NCBI GenBank assembly: GCA_938050265.1
Contig: CALLJT010000084.1
Location: forward strand, 1 to 22,443
Length of the DNA stretch: 22,443 nt
From: Candidatus Saccharimonadia bacterium
Lineage (GTDB): Bacteria > Patescibacteriota > Saccharimonadia > Saccharimonadales > SZUA-47
Reading direction: 5' to 3'
Positions 21,391 through 22,443 of the stretch are shown one piece after another; within the stretch, counting starts at the first letter, position 1; the number at the start of each line of letters is the position of its first letter. Position numbers and translations under genes: made by a program. The notes under the pieces are model-generated. The model was not told where the DNA came from, made no database searches, and worked only from the letters and a program-made list of their open reading frames with translations.

Positions 21391-22197
21391 TTAGCTCATG
21401 AGGTGGCTAAATGCGATGACGGATTCTCCGCCTTTGTGCTCAACGACTATCGCAGAGTTGGTGACTTTTTTGATTTTCATGTTTTCGCCGCCGATCGTGA
21501 TTGTTTGGCCGACTTTGTAGAGGTCTTTTGCCTGGTAACCGGAAATGATGTTTGCGACAGCGTTTTTTGAACCGAACCCGATGCCGATCGCCAGTGCAGC
21601 TGCAAAGCCTGCTACTATGATCGAGAAGTTAGTGGTGATGATTTCTGTTTCGAAGCCGAGCTGAGTTGCTGCCATGATGAAACCAAAAAACGTGATGAGG
21701 CTACTCGCAACCGAAGCAAACACGCCAGCGAAGTTAAATTGCATACTCGAGAGACTGGCGGCAATGGCTTTGTTGACGATTTTTGCAACCTGTAGTGCGA
21801 TGACAAGCACGATGATGGCAGACACTATGCGTGGTATGTAGGCGAACAAGCCTTCGATCGCTTCGCCGACGATAGTCAACCCGAGCATATCGGCGGCCGA
21901 CGTAATAAACACAAGAAACACCAGCCAGTAGAGTACCGACGCCACAACACCAGGGATAGATGCACTGACACCGACTTTTTTCAGATTGGTGGTTATTTCT
22001 TTGTTGTTGAGTAGTTCGCCAATTTTGCCATAACCGAGCGATTTGCTAGCTATGGTCTTAACGATCCGGGCGAGTATATAGCCGATAGTCAATACTATAA
22101 TTGCGCCAATCAGTTTTGGTACCCAGTTGCTTGCCTGAGTTGTGAGCTGGTTAATCGAGTCTGTTATGACATCGCTGATGTTTGTTACTTCGTTCAT
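21391..22197 (-). CDS. MscS-like mechanosensitive channel family protein
   Basis: 268 residues. Five hydrophobic helices are visible at about 28-46, 83-102, 120-140, 160-180 and 192-208, the early ones resembling the TM_helix repeats of small-conductance channel proteins. The segment ALAIGIGFGSKNAVANIISGYQ, starting at about 201, and then YKVGQTITIGGENMKIKKV is the MscS signature: pore-lining helix followed by the start of the beta domain. The cytoplasmic alpha/beta domain of classical MscS is missing, so the protein stops after the beta domain. It would sit in the cytoplasmic membrane and release solutes under hypo-osmotic stress (inferred). AAAGGAG lies 5 bases before the ATG. The upstream small gene ends 9 bases before it, which indicates an operon. 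Confidence 0.88.
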   Translation of the reverse strand: MNEVTNISDVITDSINQLTTQASNWVPKLIGAIIVLTIGYILARIVKTIASKSLGYGKIGELLNNKEITTNLKKVGVSASIPGVVASVLYWLVFLVFITSAADMLGLTIVGEAIEGLFAYIPRIVSAIIVLVIALQVAKIVNKAIAASLSSMQFNFAGVFASVASSLITFFGFIMAATQLGFETEIITTNFSIIVAGFAAALAIGIGFGSKNAVANIISGYQAKDLYKVGQTITIGGENMKIKKVTNSAIVVEHKGGESVIAFSHLMS

Positions 22198-22206
22198 GGT
22201 ACTCCT

Positions 22207-22425
22207 TTAATCTCTGCGTTGTTGTTTATTGCTTGTATCCGGTTGCTGTGTGCTGTCGTCTGGTGACGTATCTACTCCGATGGCCATCGCCGCGCTTCCT
22301 ACGTAGACATCCACTATATCTAGCAGGACTTTTGCAAGTCCGATGTTTTCACCTACTTTATGCTTAAGATTACCCGGGGGGTCAGTAGGTGATTTGGTAG
22401 TAGTGGGTTTACGATTTTTTGCCAT
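22207..22425 (-). CDS. Small hypothetical protein upstream of the MscS-like gene
   Basis: 72 residues with a basic Pro/Thr-rich start (MAKNRKPTTTKSPTDPPG), a central moderately hydrophobic stretch (IGLAKVLLDIVDVYVGSAAMAIGV, about 28-51) and a polar, Gln/Asp-rich end. The centre may be an amphipathic or single membrane helix. The family is not recognised. GGAGG sits 4 bases before the ATG, so the start is well supported. It lies 9 bases before the MscS-like gene and may be an accessory subunit. The promoter is outside the window. Confidence 0.7.
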   Translation of the reverse strand: MAKNRKPTTTKSPTDPPGNLKHKVGENIGLAKVLLDIVDVYVGSAAMAIGVDTSPDDSTQQPDTSNKQQRRD

Positions 22426-22443
22426 ATTCCTCCAGTATTTTCT

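Overview
The window looks like a chromosomal segment of a small-genome bacterium of the Candidate Phyla Radiation, most likely a Saccharibacteria (TM7) relative. This is an inference from gene content: a cluster of Ig-like, BspA-like and LPNTG-anchored surface proteins with short Cys-rich repeats, and compact single-copy housekeeping genes. No rRNA gene, tRNA gene or phylogenetic marker is present to prove it. The standard genetic code fits: TAA, TAG and TGA all end genes, and TGA is the stop in two ATGA gene overlaps.

Layout. 1-1915 (+): the 3' end of a large Ig-like/calcium-repeat membrane-anchored surface protein, then a small single-pass membrane protein. 1975-2715 (+): a flavodoxin-fold protein. 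2716-3110: no protein gene, but a hairpin-rich stretch that reads on the minus strand as a roughly 310-nt RNA closed by a terminal helix and ending in a U-tract. 3111-4846: a divergent pair, a SAM methyltransferase (-) and a Tas-type aldo/keto reductase (+). 4918-9330 (-): a surface-protein block with an InlB-type/Ig-like protein, a BspA-like LRR protein split by an in-frame TGA, and an LPNTG sortase substrate with four Cys-bounded repeats. 9468-12642 (-): a K+ channel, a Nudix-like protein and an exported subtilase. 12779-14819 (+): an ABC exporter half-transporter, then a small Gly/Lys/Arg-rich protein with its own promoter and terminator. 14904-15119 (-): a small membrane protein next to a heptanucleotide tandem repeat. 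15216-17667 (+): CCA-adding enzyme and an adenosine-deaminase-family enzyme. 17774-18336 (+): a Phd/YefM-RelE/ParE toxin-antitoxin pair. 18340-20629 (-): YaaA, a GH15-like glycosidase and a small CxxC protein. 20819-22425 (-): a Nudix hydrolase, an MscS-like channel and a small conserved protein.

The genes point to envelope and host-contact functions (surface proteins, secreted protease, channels, exporter) mixed with RNA and nucleotide housekeeping (CCA, Nudix, deaminase). The most notable observations are the premature TGA in the BspA-like gene at a position where Gly (GGA) is expected; the unassigned structured RNA candidate; a recurring TATACT-N6/7-ATG arrangement in front of four genes without Shine-Dalgarno sequences, which predicts leaderless mRNAs; and an adenosine-deaminase homologue whose usual NTDDP motif reads NTDWP.
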